A stretch of DNA of 64,000 bases from Antedon bifida (Eukaryota; Echinodermata; Crinoidea; Comatulida; Antedonidae): positions 11,930,085 through 11,994,084 of the forward strand of contig OY727103.1 in NCBI GenBank assembly GCA_963402885.1, in the 5' to 3' direction. A program made the position numbers and the translations under genes. Each line of letters opens with the position of its first letter. Positions within the stretch are counted from its first letter, which is position 1. Shown here one piece after another: positions 1 to 12,800 of the stretch. The notes under the pieces are model-generated. The model was given only the letters and a program-made list of their open reading frames with translations, searched no databases and was not told the DNA's origin.

Positions 1-2129
1 TTGATTCTGACAATACAATGAAAGACATGTTGAATAATATGTTTAAGGATATGGGAGGAGCTGGAGGCAATTTTGACGGCTTTGGTTCTTTTGGTTCAGC
101 TGGTAAAAAAAAGGTAATTAGTAAAATTAATTTGCAAGCAAGTATTTTGGAAAAATACTTTTTTCAGGGCTGCATAAAGTAAAGTAATCATGTTACAAGG
201 TGTACTTAATAAAAACACTTTATATTTCATTTCAGGCAAACTCATTTATGAGCGGTCAAGCCCACATGTTTGGTAAGATTTACGTTAACTTTAATAAATA
301 TAACATATATTTGAATTAACAAACAAATAATTGTATTATAAAACAATATTTTAGTTTTTGTGTTGTTAGCAAAATGTTTTATTTGTTTTCAGTTGTCATT
401 ATTTGATATACTAACACTTTTGCACCCCCACTTTCCCTATTGTCATCACCGTATTCCCTCCCTTATTTTGCCCACATTAAAATCCTCAGCTAAACATCTT
501 CACACTCACGACTCACACCAAGCCAAATCAAGAATTTTAGTCATGGTATCAAAAATGATGAAAAAAAACAATAAAAAAGATAAAACAAAACAGAAAGACG
601 CAAAGCAGCCACCGGTAAAGAAGAAGGAAACGCCAAAGCCGCCACCGGTAAAAAAGGAAGCTCCTAAGCCGCCTCCCCCTAAGCCACCTCCCACTAAAGC
701 ACCTCCTCCTAAACCACCAAAGCAGTCCAATCCACCACCACCACAACCTGAAAAAACAACAAAGCCTAAAAAAGGGATACTTTCAAAAGATGAATTCAAG
801 GCAGAGTTCGACCGAATGAGGGCGGCATTCAAAGAAAAATTAGCTAAAATGAAGGGCGAATCTAACGTTACTAGTTCAACTACTGTAGATAAAGATGGCA
901 AGAAGCACACTACAATCACTTCTAAAACAACTAACAACAACCCTGAAAGCAACGTGCCAAAAACTAACAACAACCCTGAAAGCAACGTGCCAAAAACTAA
1001 CAACAGACCTTTAAAAGAAAATGAGGACAAAACAATGGACACAAATAAAGAACAGAAAACGGGTAAAAATAATACAAAAAATGCATCACAAAGCCAAAAT
1101 CTAAAAAGCAGTTTAAATCAAAAAAGACACGAGGCATTGCATAGTTCAACAGTTAATAGTATTTTAGAGAAACACAAAAACAGAAGGAAGGGCGCAAAAG
1201 GACAGCTTGAAAATGAAAAGAAGAAAGATGTCAAAACAATGAATCATAACCGGTCGAAACACAAATTGAAAGTTCCTTTGAAAAAGAAACCTCTAAAGAC
1301 TTACTCAAAGGTTCCTCAAGCAGCTAGTGAACAAGAACATGAGAATACTAATACATTTGAGAAAGATAGAAATCAATCCACTATAAAAACAGTACATACT
1401 AGACACAATGCTCACAAGGACAGGCAGACACAACATGAAGGAATAAAGAAAAAGCCTAACAAACAAATTATGAATTCTGATAAACTATATTTTGAAGGAT
1501 CAAGGAACTGTGTTGAACCAACTGGTTACAAAGATAGCAATGGCCATATTTTATTTTGCAACTCTCCTATTATTGAAAATAGATACAAACATTCAGCCAA
1601 CAATGTTTTTTCTAAACCTGAAACAACCCCCGACAGGTATTAATTTGATTAAGTATACTGTACATACTTCTGTGTTCTACACTTTAATTTATTTCAATCC
1701 ATCCATTTTGTATCCCTATTCCGTCATTTATTTCAATCAATCTGTCCATTTTATACCCTTATCAGACAATTTATTGTAAAATAAACCGTCCAATTTGTAT
1801 CCCTGTTCCACAATCCATTTTCTGTAGTGAATGGGTTAATCAGTAACTGAAGTGGCTGTTAAATATTCACTGATTTCTACCGATATGCATGGCGGCCTAT
1901 AACTTTACCACTATTCCTTTTTCAATGCACCTTTGTTTTATATGTTGAATTGCATTTAGTTATTTGTTAGTTTATTTATAGCAATAAAGTTATAAAAGCT
2001 TCATACTTTGTTATTTTTGTTTTCACAGGTGAATTTTCAAATAGTTTTGCTGGTTCAAGTAGTAGAAGCTGTCGTACCGTAACAGAGCGTAATGGAAACC
2101 AAGTTCTAACATACACCAAGTGTACATAG
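1..2129 (+). CDS. DNAJB9: DNAJB9/ERdj4-like DnaJ co-chaperone, C-terminal exons (partial)
   Basis: Only the last three coding exons are in the window: <1-113, 236-272 and 2029-2129. The J domain lies off the left edge. The visible tail reads MKDMLNNMFKDMGG, a Gly/Phe-rich stretch, then CRTVTERNGNQVLTYTKCT before the stop. This ending resembles the C-terminus of vertebrate DNAJB9, which has CRTVTQRRGNMVTTYT. DNAJB9 is an ER-lumenal HSP40 that stimulates BiP and represses IRE1; that role is family knowledge. Splice sites are canonical (AAG|gtaatt, ttcag|GC, TTG|gtaag, cacag|GT) and the phases join correctly (0, then 1). The last intron is about 1.75 kb and holds a separate long ORF on the same strand. 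A polyadenylation signal follows 45 bases after the stop. Paralogy within DNAJB is not fully certain because the J domain is not visible. Confidence 0.72.
543..1643 (+). CDS. Lysine/proline-rich hypothetical ORF inside the last DNAJB9-like intron
   Basis: An uninterrupted ORF of 367 codons from ATG 543; the open frame extends upstream to 342. From its start: a Lys-rich head, a block of PPPKPP-type proline repeats, a short charged helix-like stretch (KDEFKAEFDRMRAAFKEKL), a duplicated PESNVPKTNNN unit, then a long basic Lys/Asn/His region and a Tyr-ended tail. I do not recognise a family. An acceptor-like ttttcag ends at 392 and the downstream frame is phase 0, so the region could be an alternative terminal exon spliced from the exon ending at 113. 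It cannot splice on in frame to the exon at 2029. It could also be an intron-nested gene or a non-coding low-complexity ORF. The length is well above chance for AT-rich DNA, but the composition is biased. Confidence 0.35.
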   Translation: MVSKMMKKNNKKDKTKQKDAKQPPVKKKETPKPPPVKKEAPKPPPPKPPPTKAPPPKPPKQSNPPPPQPEKTTKPKKGILSKDEFKAEFDRMRAAFKEKLAKMKGESNVTSSTTVDKDGKKHTTITSKTTNNNPESNVPKTNNNPESNVPKTNNRPLKENEDKTMDTNKEQKTGKNNTKNASQSQNLKSSLNQKRHEALHSSTVNSILEKHKNRRKGAKGQLENEKKKDVKTMNHNRSKHKLKVPLKKKPLKTYSKVPQAASEQEHENTNTFEKDRNQSTIKTVHTRHNAHKDRQTQHEGIKKKPNKQIMNSDKLYFEGSRNCVEPTGYKDSNGHILFCNSPIIENRYKHSANNVFSKPETTPDRY

Positions 2130-2173
2130 TAAATCATTACACATTGTGCCTTAGCTTTAATGAAAAAATCTGC

Positions 2174-2179
2174 AATAAA
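2174..2179 (+). terminator. Polyadenylation signal AATAAA of the DNAJB9-like gene
   Basis: AATAAA lies 45 bases past the stop codon at 2129, in AT-rich sequence, and is immediately followed by a second overlapping AATAAA. This suits a short 3' UTR. The cleavage site is not visible. Confidence 0.5.
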
Positions 2180-2915
2180 TAAAGTAATGAGATAAATTTA
2201 CAAGTAAATATTATAAACAATATCACAATTCCAAAGAATTATTATTATTTTAAAAAGGTATTATTTAAATACAAATGGTGTAATATTTTAGTTTATTTTC
2301 ACAATGTGGGAAATAAAATAATAGAAACATTTTTATATAGAATGCATTATTATATTTATTTTATGTTATATATCAAAGAACATTTATTAAAAGCAATAAT
2401 TATTAAAAATTATTCTCTACTTTATAACTTTAAATTAAATTTAAATCAATTTATTTCCTTGTATTTTTTTTCTCAATGTGTACACAATTTAAAAACCATC
2501 CACGTAAAACATGTACAGTATTGTAAACTTGAATGTTTTCCATCAAACTATACAAATCCATCATTTACACATTGTATCAAAATATTTAACTGCATAATTG
2601 GAAACTTTATATATTGACAATCATTTTGACAAATGTATGTACATGAACATGGCTTTTAATAATTGATGTGCTAGAGTTAATTTATTTAAAAATTACAGAT
2701 TACTGCCTTCTTTCCCTGATTAACAATCACAATATAAAATGCAGACACTTTGTGAAAAGTATCAAAATAAACTGAATCCACAATCATGCAACAACAAGAA
2801 GCAGTTGATTTAACAATGTGTAAATTACAACAATATTACAGTAAACATTCTTAAAATTAGTATAGGATTAATACTATATACAGTACTATACTATGTAACA
2901 GTTACTAGTAAATGT

Positions 2916-2921
2916 TTTATT
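2916..2921 (-). terminator. AATAAA overlapping the NRF1 stop codon
   Basis: On the minus strand the final codons run CAA-CAA-TAA-AAC, so an AATAAA hexamer overlaps the TAA stop. If used, it would give an almost absent 3' UTR. It may be fortuitous in such AT-rich DNA. Confidence 0.2.
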
Positions 2922-5360
2922 GTTGTTGTTCTATCACCGGTGTATCTTGTAATGTTACAACTTCCACAGCTTGTGAAGCAACAGGCACATTAGAATTGCT
3001 TTGTTGTTGTTGTTGATGATGATGAGCTGTTTGTTCTGCTTGTACTGTCAGTGTATTAACTTCACTTGCTGCTATTGTTTGTATAGTTTGTTGGTGTTGT
3101 TGGTGTATCTGCATTTGTTCGTTGATGGTTGACACTGGGTATATTGATGCAGGGATCACAATACCTACACAAAAACATAATTGCCATTAATGTCAAATCA
3201 GTTATCCGTCAAATACTTTGAAGTGTTTGTACTAGTTATGGTGTCAAATATTGTGAATGATGAACTCACTTTGTGCTGGGCCAGCAGAAAGCATAAGCTG
3301 GCCTCCATCTGACAGTGTAGCTTCAGTGAGAGTTGCTACTGTGTGACCACCGTCACTGTTCATCTGTACCGATACAGGTGTCCCATTCTGTGTAGCAGCA
3401 GCTACTTCAGCAAGAGTTTGAACTGCTTGCGTAGCCTCAGCTTGTTGACTTACTCCCATGCTTGTATGGGTTTGAAGTGGAGCTTGTTGTATTAATACTT
3501 GTTGTACATGTTGTAAGTGTCCAAGTTGTTGCACTTGACTTAGTTGCTGCACATGCTGGATCTGTTGCACTTGCTGTAAAACAAAAGTTTACTTTTAAAT
3601 AAACAACAAATTGTACTATGCATTTACATTTAACATTAAAGTTACTGATTCCAAATGATCAAATTTATCAAGCATTTAATAATAATAATAAATCAGGCTT
3701 GATAGAGGTCATTATGCTAAAAGCCCCAATACATTAAAACAAAAATACACAGAGAGAAATTAGTCAAAATATATGAATGGCAATATTATCAGCCCAAAAC
3801 AAAAATAATGTATGCTACATTAACAAATACAGTAGTACAAAATAAACTGGTTAGAATTATTTTCTTTATACAGTATAAGTAAATTAAAACTAACCGAGAC
3901 GTCCGTAAGAGTAGCTACTGTGTTCCCTGTATCAACTTGTATAAGTGAAAGTGTTCCATCAGCGTTATTAATAGTTTGTACAACAGTATGTGATGGTATG
4001 AGTTGGTGGTGGTGGTGGTGATGCTGTTGATCAGTTTCTTGAAAATCTGGCAACAAATCTTCGCGGCCATGATGTTTGTAACAGTTTTTGACTATTGTAC
4101 GCAGTGCATGAGTCCAAGTCACCTGTATCCAAAAATAAAGACAGTTATAATCATGAAAATTATCTCTTTCAATTCAAATTGAGATTTTAAATTTGTTTGA
4201 GTTTTAACATAGTAAAAGTTAGTACCTTTTGTTTTTCTTCCTCGCATCGGACATCACTTCTTACATTAGCCCAAGGTAAATCCGACGGCCACCAAACAGG
4301 TTTACATGTCTCCTTTCCCCAACCAGGTTTCCCTCTTCCAGTCGAATACTTAAGCATCAGTGGTATAAATCCCCTAAGCTGGGCTTGTGTCATTTTGTCC
4401 ACAGGGGTGGGGATACCATCAATGACTAGCGGTGGTAGTTCATGTAAGTTTGTATTTTCTGGAGGTGGAGCTGGAGCCTGTTGAGCTAAAGCACCTTCCA
4501 AATCTTGCATAATCACTGTTCGACAATTTCGAATCTGATAAATAAACAACTTGAAGGTAATTCAACTTTTAAAAAAATAGTGATCATGAAATGGTTGTCA
4601 ATATTATGTTAAACGACTTTTAAAATATTAATTCCACTTACAACACCTTCCAACGGACACGAACCAGACACTTTGAAAGTCTTTTCTCCTTTTCCAGGAA
4701 CGCAACAGATTATTACAGCCTGTTGTCCCACTCTTGTTGTGTATTCATCTATCGTAGCTCGCAGTTTTCTAAAGAAAAAAAAACATAATTTAATAATATT
4801 GTTATGCTACAAGTTTCGTCTGTAAAATTAATTATATACTGTATTCAAACTATATATTCAGTTTAATTTATCAAAAAGTGTAATTACCTCAGTAGTCTAG
4901 TTTGCTGTCTACGTCTAACTGAAGGGTTTGTTTCAAAAGAGTGAGGGCGCTTCCTTTTCTTCCCTGTTGCTATGGCAGCAGCGGCTGCTACACCTATAGG
5001 ACCTGTAAATCAATTAAAGTAAATATTTTATTTTTATTTTATTCCAATAATTATAATGTTATTTTTAATTATTTAGATTATTTTATTATTCAGACAGATT
5101 TCAAATAAAACGCATCAGAGCAAAATCGTAGTTTGAAGCTCCATGGTATGCTACACGCAAGTCAGCCTCAAATGTATAAATACTCATCACATGCAAAGTG
5201 AATGTTTAGCTAATTCCTAGAATGAAAGTTAATCACATGACTGTATACCTGCATGTGCCAACTGTGATGTCACTTCATCCGTCATACCAGCCATCAACTC
5301 GGGATCATCAAAAGCTGTTTCAGGCGATGATGGCTCACTCATATCATCGTTTAACATCAT
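2917..5360 (-). CDS. NRF1: Nuclear respiratory factor 1 (NRF1 / P3A2 / Ewg family) transcription factor
   Basis: Seven coding exons: 5360-5249, 5002-4888, 4768-4642, 4534-4226, 4122-3895, 3573-3270 and 3164-2917, totalling 480 codons plus stop (human NRF1 is about 503). The N-terminus is acidic. It is followed by the basic NLS-like KKRKRPHSFETNPSVRRRQQ and the conserved DNA-binding region (LRATIDEYTTRVGQQA, then GRGKPGWGKETCKPVWW, then ALRTIVKNCYKHHGREDLL). The C-terminal half is Gln-rich with TVATLT repeats, typical of the activation domain. A six-His run sits in exon 5. NRF1 binds GC-rich TGCGCA-type palindromes as a dimer and drives nuclear genes for mitochondrial and housekeeping functions; echinoderm P3A2 and fly Ewg are homologues. 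Start choice: tandem ATG-ATG at 5360-5355 with the conserved acidic start. Untranslated 5' exons probably lie upstream. SMKR1 and STRIP follow upstream on the same strand. Confidence 0.93.
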
Positions 5361-7910
5361 CTTGTAAATTTATCTAAACTAGAACATTAAACAAAATCAA
5401 TAAACGGTAAAAGAATGCTTAAACCATACAAACATTTCATTGTCCAGTAATTCAAAAAAATATATTTGATTATTATACTGTATATTACATCACGTTAGTT
5501 TAATTATAGTCAATCCTATCATGTCATACTCTAAAAAAGGAAGTACTTATTAATATTATTTAATCAATCAATAAGGTCAGAAAGAAATAATATTTAGAAT
5601 AAAATTAAATACAATGTTTAGATTTCAAATAAAGGCTAGTCCAGACTTGGTCTATATTTACATTTATTATAATTAATATATATATATCAGTGTATATATT
5701 AATAATTATGTAATTGATTAGTATTGGGGTATTCTACTTAACATATGTATAGAATAACGCATATTTACTTTGTTTTACTACATATCCCATCCATGTATCA
5801 GATCCCTTTTTATTTTTCTAAAAATTTAAGGTTGAAATATATGGGTCCAATCAGACTCTGCTAGCTACAGCCTGTGTGGTGTAGAAGCCACCAAAAAGGG
5901 GACATGAGGCTTGTTGTTGATTTGGGATTGTCGCTACAACTTTAGTACATTAGATAGGCCTAGCCTATATCTAGGCCTAGGCTTTGTTGTGGAAACGTGT
6001 AGGCACTTTGTGTTTGACAAAATGTTGTAACAAAAACAAACATTTGTTTTCACTGTATACACGGGCATATTATTACGTGAATAGGTTAACATGTTTCCAC
6101 AACAGTTATACTATCGGATATGGGCATAAGAGTACTAAAACAAGCAATAGTTAGCGCAGAAGTTCTGCTTTTGTTCTACATGCGACTGCGCAAAAAATGC
6201 TTCCATCACGCAGACTCCGCTAGCTATCGAAGTCGCTTGGGTTGAGCTTAACGTGCGGCAATGGCGAAAGCCTTCTTAAAAATGTGTTTTCTCGCAGTTT
6301 AAAGGATTTTTTATCATAAAATGTACTCAATAAATGTGCTCTATACTTTAAGGAAGACATTACTTCAATTTTAAAAATCAACTGGAGAGGAAAAACGGAT
6401 AAAAATGAAGATGGAATAATTTTTTATATTGTGTTTTTTTTTCTTCCAAAATGTCGGACGAATGCGACTGCGCGGTGGAAATCGACGACATGTTTTAATA
6501 AATTGCGTTGGATTAACTGAAAAATACAACGATTTCCACATTTTAATATATTTCAATCTATCAACCTTATTCACAATGAATTATCTAACATTCATATAGA
6601 ATCGGAAATATTTTATTTGGATCACCAGTATTACAGCAAAGTTGAATAAAATATACAGTACATAGATACAAAAATACCAAAACTTCACTGAGTCTGCGCA
6701 AATAAAAAAAATATTAATTCTCCTAAAAATATTGTTATTTTTACAAGATTATGTAACCGATAAAAGATAAAATTTTACGAAAGTGCAAACTCATGATTAA
6801 ATTAACTTACAACAAAATATGTAGATGTGTAATAAATGTATCTGCGAAGAAATTCAATGATATAAAACCCTTATCCTTTTCGTAAAGGGCTGCGCGAAAT
6901 AGTCGAAAACACAACGGTTCTGAGCAACAGCAAGCCTGGTTCGTCGATGCACAAAAAGCGCGGAATGGGCTTGGCACGCTTCCCAAAAAACATGGGCGAA
7001 CAAACTAAAGAGGGCGTACATTTAGCAAAGGCGTAACAAAATAAAAATAATGCAAAAGTAAATAAAAAGGGGAGGGGAGTTTTTGTAATATATTACTCAT
7101 TTTAATTGAATATATAATTGAAATTAATTAATAATACTGTACAGTATTGTTGCATTCGATGTAAGCGGGAATAAAAACATGATCCACAAAAAAATAAATA
7201 TTAATGATAATACAGTAATAATGTTTCATCAATGTTATTTAAAAAAAAATTATTTTTGTTCGTATGTCTTAGTTTGAATTCTCTAATGCTTGTGAATTTA
7301 AGAAATGACACACAATTCAGTCTTAGTAGTTTTCCAAATTTATTTAAAATTTAAATTTATTTAAAATTGCACAGCAAATCGAAATAAGAAAGCATAGCAA
7401 AAATATTTAGGAAAACCTAAAAATATTGTTATCGTTAGCAACACACAAAATGAAAAGAAATATTGGTACTGTATAATACTCAGTAATTGCAAAACATTGA
7501 AATTTCTTATACCCTTTAAAAGCCATGGATGCGAACAGAAAAATAAATCAGTGAAAAAACTGTACGGTTTGGTTTTATGCATAGTATTTTTCAATAGATC
7601 AGTGGTTTTATCTAAGCAAGTTCAAAGAAAGAGAAAGAGTTTTGCTAAAAGTTCAATTATACTGACATTTGCAACAACAAGGGGGCAATGTCAGTGACCT
7701 AGCTGGTCTTAATGTCACAGAATAGGTTCTATAATATAAAGATTGAAGACTGAAGATTAGCACCGCAGCCTACGACCTCCTGCTCCTTCACATCTCGACT
7801 TAATTGTTGGAAATTCCTTTTTAAAAAGAGCATTCCTGCATGCTGATAATTCTGGCAATAAAAAAAATACCATAGCAGTTTAGCACATCATTTGTTGTTC
7901 TTTAAATGCT
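5361..7910. other. Intergenic region upstream of NRF1 (promoter and 5' UTR candidates)
   Basis: No convincing coding exon on either strand. The part from 5860 to 7020 is less AT-rich and contains AGGCCTA palindromic motifs (5955-5985) and two GCGACTGCGC strings (around 6184 and 6464), which resemble half of an NRF1 site. It probably contains untranslated NRF1 exon(s) and the promoter. From 7020 to 7910 it is AT-rich, without recognised content, and includes the SMKR1 3' UTR. Confidence 0.3.
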
Positions 7911-8845
7911 TTACTTTTTTTTTTTTTTCTTTCCTTTTCCTTTTTTTTTCTTTGGTGCATCTGGCCAAGCAAAACCACGAAATGCTAGAAATTCAACCGG
8001 ACCATGTGCTATGTAATATGCATTGGTCATTGCAGCAGGACTCATTAAATCTATGGGTTTAGCTGCAGGTCTTGGTGAGGCAGATTTGGATTTTTTCTTT
8101 CCCTTTTTACTTGGACTTCGACTTCTGCTTCTTCCTCTTGGTCGAGCTTTTGCACTTTTACTATATCCTTTCTTACCAACCTATAAAATAAAACAAGAAA
8201 AATGTCAGCATTAAAAGAACTTCAATATGTCTGTATGTAGACAGAATGTTAGCACTTTGTGAGTCTTGGCAATTATTATTAAATAATGGCTAAATTTAAA
8301 CTTTAATAAACTTACCATATTTATTTTTACAATATCCGGGAAACCGAGTTATTATTAGTAGTAATCCAGATATGACGGACTGTTCTTTTAGGGCAGCAAC
8401 AGGGTTATAATATTATCTTGATTTCTATAAAGTTAAACACAATTGAATTGAAATAAAATTGAATTAAATATTAGTAAATATAAATAATATTAATGTCAAT
8501 GACCATACATATTCATAAAGCAAAAAAGGCAATAAGAACAGAATGTATAGTGTGTAGGCATATAGCAAAATATTTAAACAAGATTCATATTTAAAAAGTT
8601 TCTGTTTTTACCCCTAGGCTAGGCCTATATCTATATCATTATATGGGACCTCCCACATGAGCCGCCACGCTGTGGACGGGGGAGAGAACTAATTAAAATA
8701 CAGCTCTCCCCAGGCAGGCCAGCAGCCAATTGTGCCTTCCTCTCCTCAGTCAGATTCTTGAGTGAGCTAGGCCCAGGCCCACGAATTCTTGCTGTATGAT
8801 ATATACATTAGTTAGGCCTAAATCCGAACTTGCATTACTTACCAT
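7911..8845 (-). CDS. SMKR1: Small lysine-rich protein 1 (SMKR1) homologue
   Basis: Two coding exons give an 89-residue protein. The first contributes only the ATG (8845-8843, followed directly by gtaagt). The second is 8180-7911. The protein starts VGKKGYSKSAKARPRGRS, has a basic Ser/Lys region, then the family core DLMSPAAMTNAYYIAH and FLAFRGFAWPDAPK, and ends in a polylysine tail. Human SMKR1 shares the core (ILSPAAMLNLYYIAH and LRGFHWPGAPK). The molecular function is unknown to me. The open frame and splice phase support a live gene. The polylysine tail is an A-run of 14, so the precise C-terminus is sensitive to sequencing errors. It lies between NRF1 and STRIP, the same order and relative strand as the human trio. 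Confidence 0.85.
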
Positions 8846-9863
8846 TGTTTTAGAAAAATTCAAATTTTTAAAGTAAAAAACAAAAAGTTGTTTCACGTCA
8901 TCGTGCTGTGCATGACGTGAGCAGCCAGGCGCGGCAGATCAAAACGTGTTATATTGTTTACATTGCCATGGGAACGAAGGTCATGCAAAGTTTAGGGGCA
9001 CAAAGGTATATTGTTTTCATCATCAACTTTGGAACAACCAACAAAGGCAATCAAGACTTAGAACAACCCAACAGCATTCACTAACAAATTGCACGAAAGT
9101 GTATCCATATAAATAAACCATCTTTTTTAAAGTTTGTTTTGTTTTTCAGACTACTATATAATTAACAAATTTACGATTCATTTCACTGCTGTACTGTACA
9201 GAGGTCTTTATTAATTAACTTTATGTCTAATAATATTTTAATAATAATTATACTTATAATAAAAAAATCAACAAGGCAAATAAAACAAAAACTATTAGAT
9301 ATTTGTATATTTAAAGCAAAGAGTAAGATTGATACATTACACATACATGATTCCCATGAATTACAGAGAACTGAGTGAGAATCACTACTGGGAATTAGAG
9401 GGTGTTTATTAGAGGGTGTTTATTGTCCATAAAAGTATTTGTTTGCCTTTTCCTCTTCCCATCTATTCTTAATGAAGAGTTGACAGCGTAATGAATTTGT
9501 TTACTTTATATCATCAATCGAGACTGTATACACTCCCTGGCAGCAGGGGTTAAGCCGGACCAACACACAGAGAGTGTATAGATTGAAACACTAAGCATGA
9601 GACTGATTTGCTACAATACTATTGTCTGTACACATTAGTTATGATGTAAAGAACAGAAAACAGTCACACAATAAATTATAATATATACATTAAAAATATA
9701 ACTTATTCAATTAACTGTACAAAGTAATCTATGTTTGTCTGACAATTTCATCTTTTATAAATAAATTAAGCTCATTCATCACACAGGAGGCAACACTTCT
9801 ATGAGAACGCTGTTTACAAATAACAAACCTATAGGTCCATGACGTTCAAACTAAAGCAAAATC

Positions 9864-12800
9864 TTAAACATAAATTTTATCTTTGAGTAGAAGATCCCAA
9901 TTTATCTGCGATGTGAACACTTCTCTATCTAACCAAATCTCATAAAATCTCTTAAACTCTTCACTTAAATCCATTTCTTGTCCAAGAACACTTTGTATAT
10001 TGTTATCAACCGGTTGTAAGTCAGGATCTTTACCAGAATCGGTATCGTACCGACGCGAGTTAAAGCGATCAACACATGTCCTGAGGGCGCACTCTTCAGC
10101 CTGGAAATCCCACGGCCGAGCATCCATATCTATACAAATATAACAACAAATATAAGTAATCATTTTTGTGTCCGCAGCCACATAAATAATTCAAAATAAA
10201 TAAAAGTTGTGCTCACCATTTCCATAAGCCCAGTCATCATTGAGACGATGGCGAACCTTTTGGTATATGGCAGACATCGTCCGCATGTTACTCTTACGCC
10301 ATTGTCGTCCCAAGTACTTAGTCTGAACTTTGAGCAATTTAAGCACGTACAACTGCATCATTGCCTGTTTCACTTTCAATGCACGTTTAAGAATTGGTGC
10401 TGACTTAAACACAACAAGCATCTATAAAATAATATGGTGTTGTTGTTACCGACTACTATAATTACAGTAGGCAAAAAAAACTAGATAACTTAGGCTGTTG
10501 ACGCCAAAAACCAAGCAGCTGCAGCTAAGTTTGAACTTACCATTGTTCTAGAATGTTTCCATTTAGTGAGTTTATTAAGAATTCTCAGTAAATTAATACA
10601 GGAAAATAAATTCCTCCAACAATATGGAATATTGTCACCAGCTTCCTAGAAAACAAAATTAAAACAATTTAGTATATTTTTGTTTTGAAGAGTGTGTAAT
10701 TTACATTGATGAATCAAGATTTAGAGCTAAGATACTGTGTATTTAGATTTAGAGCTAAAAGCTCATTTGTCCCTGATTCAAACACCCAACTTTCCAAAAT
10801 GTTAATATTCTATTCTACCTGTATTACTTACTAGGCTGTCTGCAGTCAGTTCAGCTTGGTCACCAATTACACATGATGGGAAATCTATTGCTGGTATACT
10901 ACAACATAAACATCATATTAACATTAAAGATGAACAAGTTTTGATACAAACAATAACAAATCACCAAGGTATCAAAGGTAAATACTAACCTATTTTTAGC
11001 TCCAATGTAAGCAAGTATATTTTGATTGAAGAACTTAAGAACCAGTGGGATGCAGTTAGCAAATACTAAGTGTTGACTCATGAACTCAAACTGAAAGAAC
11101 AATATATCAGAGTAGTTGAACAATATATCACAAAGTAGTTGGACAAAAGTAGCCTGATATTCTGCAAAATTAAATTTTATTTTTAAGACCTTTTACAATG
11201 TTTACACATATCTACAGAGACTAGTTTAACAAATGTGACCTGATTGTCTGTAAAAGGCCTTCTACTTAATTTTGACTTACAAGATTTATTAAACTAATAA
11301 TGTTGCCTTTATAATGTTTACACCTATTCTACATTGATGATAGGTAATTATTACTCTTTTCGATGTAATACATGTTTTAATATTTACCTGATAAACATGA
11401 TTGAGTTTAAAATGTTTAAGAAGCAATAATAGAAGTCCAGATATTGCTTTGACAATGATCTCCTTATGTCTGTTGACGTCAACACCAAGTTTCATTGATT
11501 GTAATACTGTCATTCTGAAAATCAAATTTAAAATGTAAATGTGAACAATCTTTTAATAAATACATTTTGAATTACAATTGACTGGTATTAGTATTGTACT
11601 GTAGTTGATGCCTCAGACTATAATACACAATCTTTTGATCATAAATAACATTTTGAAATACAATTGACTGTAGCTGTTCAATTGACTGATAATAGACAGT
11701 AGTGTACTATAATAGCTGTTAAACCTTGTACTTACGGCATTTCTTCTGGGAGTACATCAGCCAGAATGTTAATAGAATCTGTTTTAGCTTTTGATGTAGG
11801 TGCTGCTGCTAGTAAAATCTTCAACAATGCAATCTATCAACAAATAAAATATACTACTGAATATATTTGTGATGAATTATACATTTTTTTAACACAAAGA
11901 AGCAAATAAATTGATATTCTGTATGTGTAACGGTCAACACAGACGATTAATGTTCTTACGACGACCTAAAAACTACGGCTGACGCTATCTCAAGACGACT
12001 CGTCTCGTCGGTATTCAACTCAGATAGCACCGACTAGTCAAGACGCTGTCTGAGTTAGCTTTAAGAAAGTGCCCCCTTACCATGTACTGTGGGAGACTAG
12101 ACAACATTGCTTGATACAGAATTTCTGCAGCTGTGTTTGGTATATCCTCATCTCCCTACAATTAAAATAATTTTATAGCAAAAATAAATATTAAAATAAC
12201 ACCAAAACAATTACAAATCATACTAAAGTCTAGCTATTATTTTGACGCTAACCAAAATCATTAATGTAATGAATTAAAAATAATTTGTAGCAAAAATAAA
12301 TATTAAAATAACACAAAAAAAATTGTAACGTAACACATCATACTAGAAAAAAGACATTTACCTTAGATAATGGATGCTTGTTAATTTCTTCTTCTCTCCT
12401 CACCTGAAGCTCGGCTAACGATACATATAGATGCTACAAACCAATTTTTACATACAGTTAATAATGATTCTTTCATTTATAGTGTATAGTTTATTAATTC
12501 TATATAGTATAGTTAATAATGATTCTTTCATTTATAGTGTATAGTTTATTAATTCTATATAGTATAGTTAATAATGATTCTTTCATTTATAGTGTATAGT
12601 TTATTAATTCTATATAGTATAGTTAATAATGATTCTTTCATTTATAGTGTTTAGAGTTTTCAATCAATTCTATGTAGTAACAGAAAATATAAAAGTAATC
12701 AATGGAAACAAGATGTTTACCTTTTCCAAGACATTATAACCTTCATGAATTGGATTTGGTAGACCAGCCAATGTTGTTGAATCACTGAAAAGGAAGATAT

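Noticed and set aside
506..1042. Minus-strand 178-codon hydrophobic/Gly-rich ORF
   Set aside because: Mirror of the Lys/Pro-rich plus-strand ORF; its Gly and Phe runs are complements of Pro and Lys codons.
8640..8780. GC-richer stretch in the SMKR1 intron as a possible exon
   Set aside because: No open frame with splice sites or recognisable protein similarity; may be a repeat fragment.
9530..9590. Inverted repeat TCAATC...TATACACTC with GAGTGTATAGATTGA as a possible mobile element
   Set aside because: Very short and without target duplications or other copies seen in the window.
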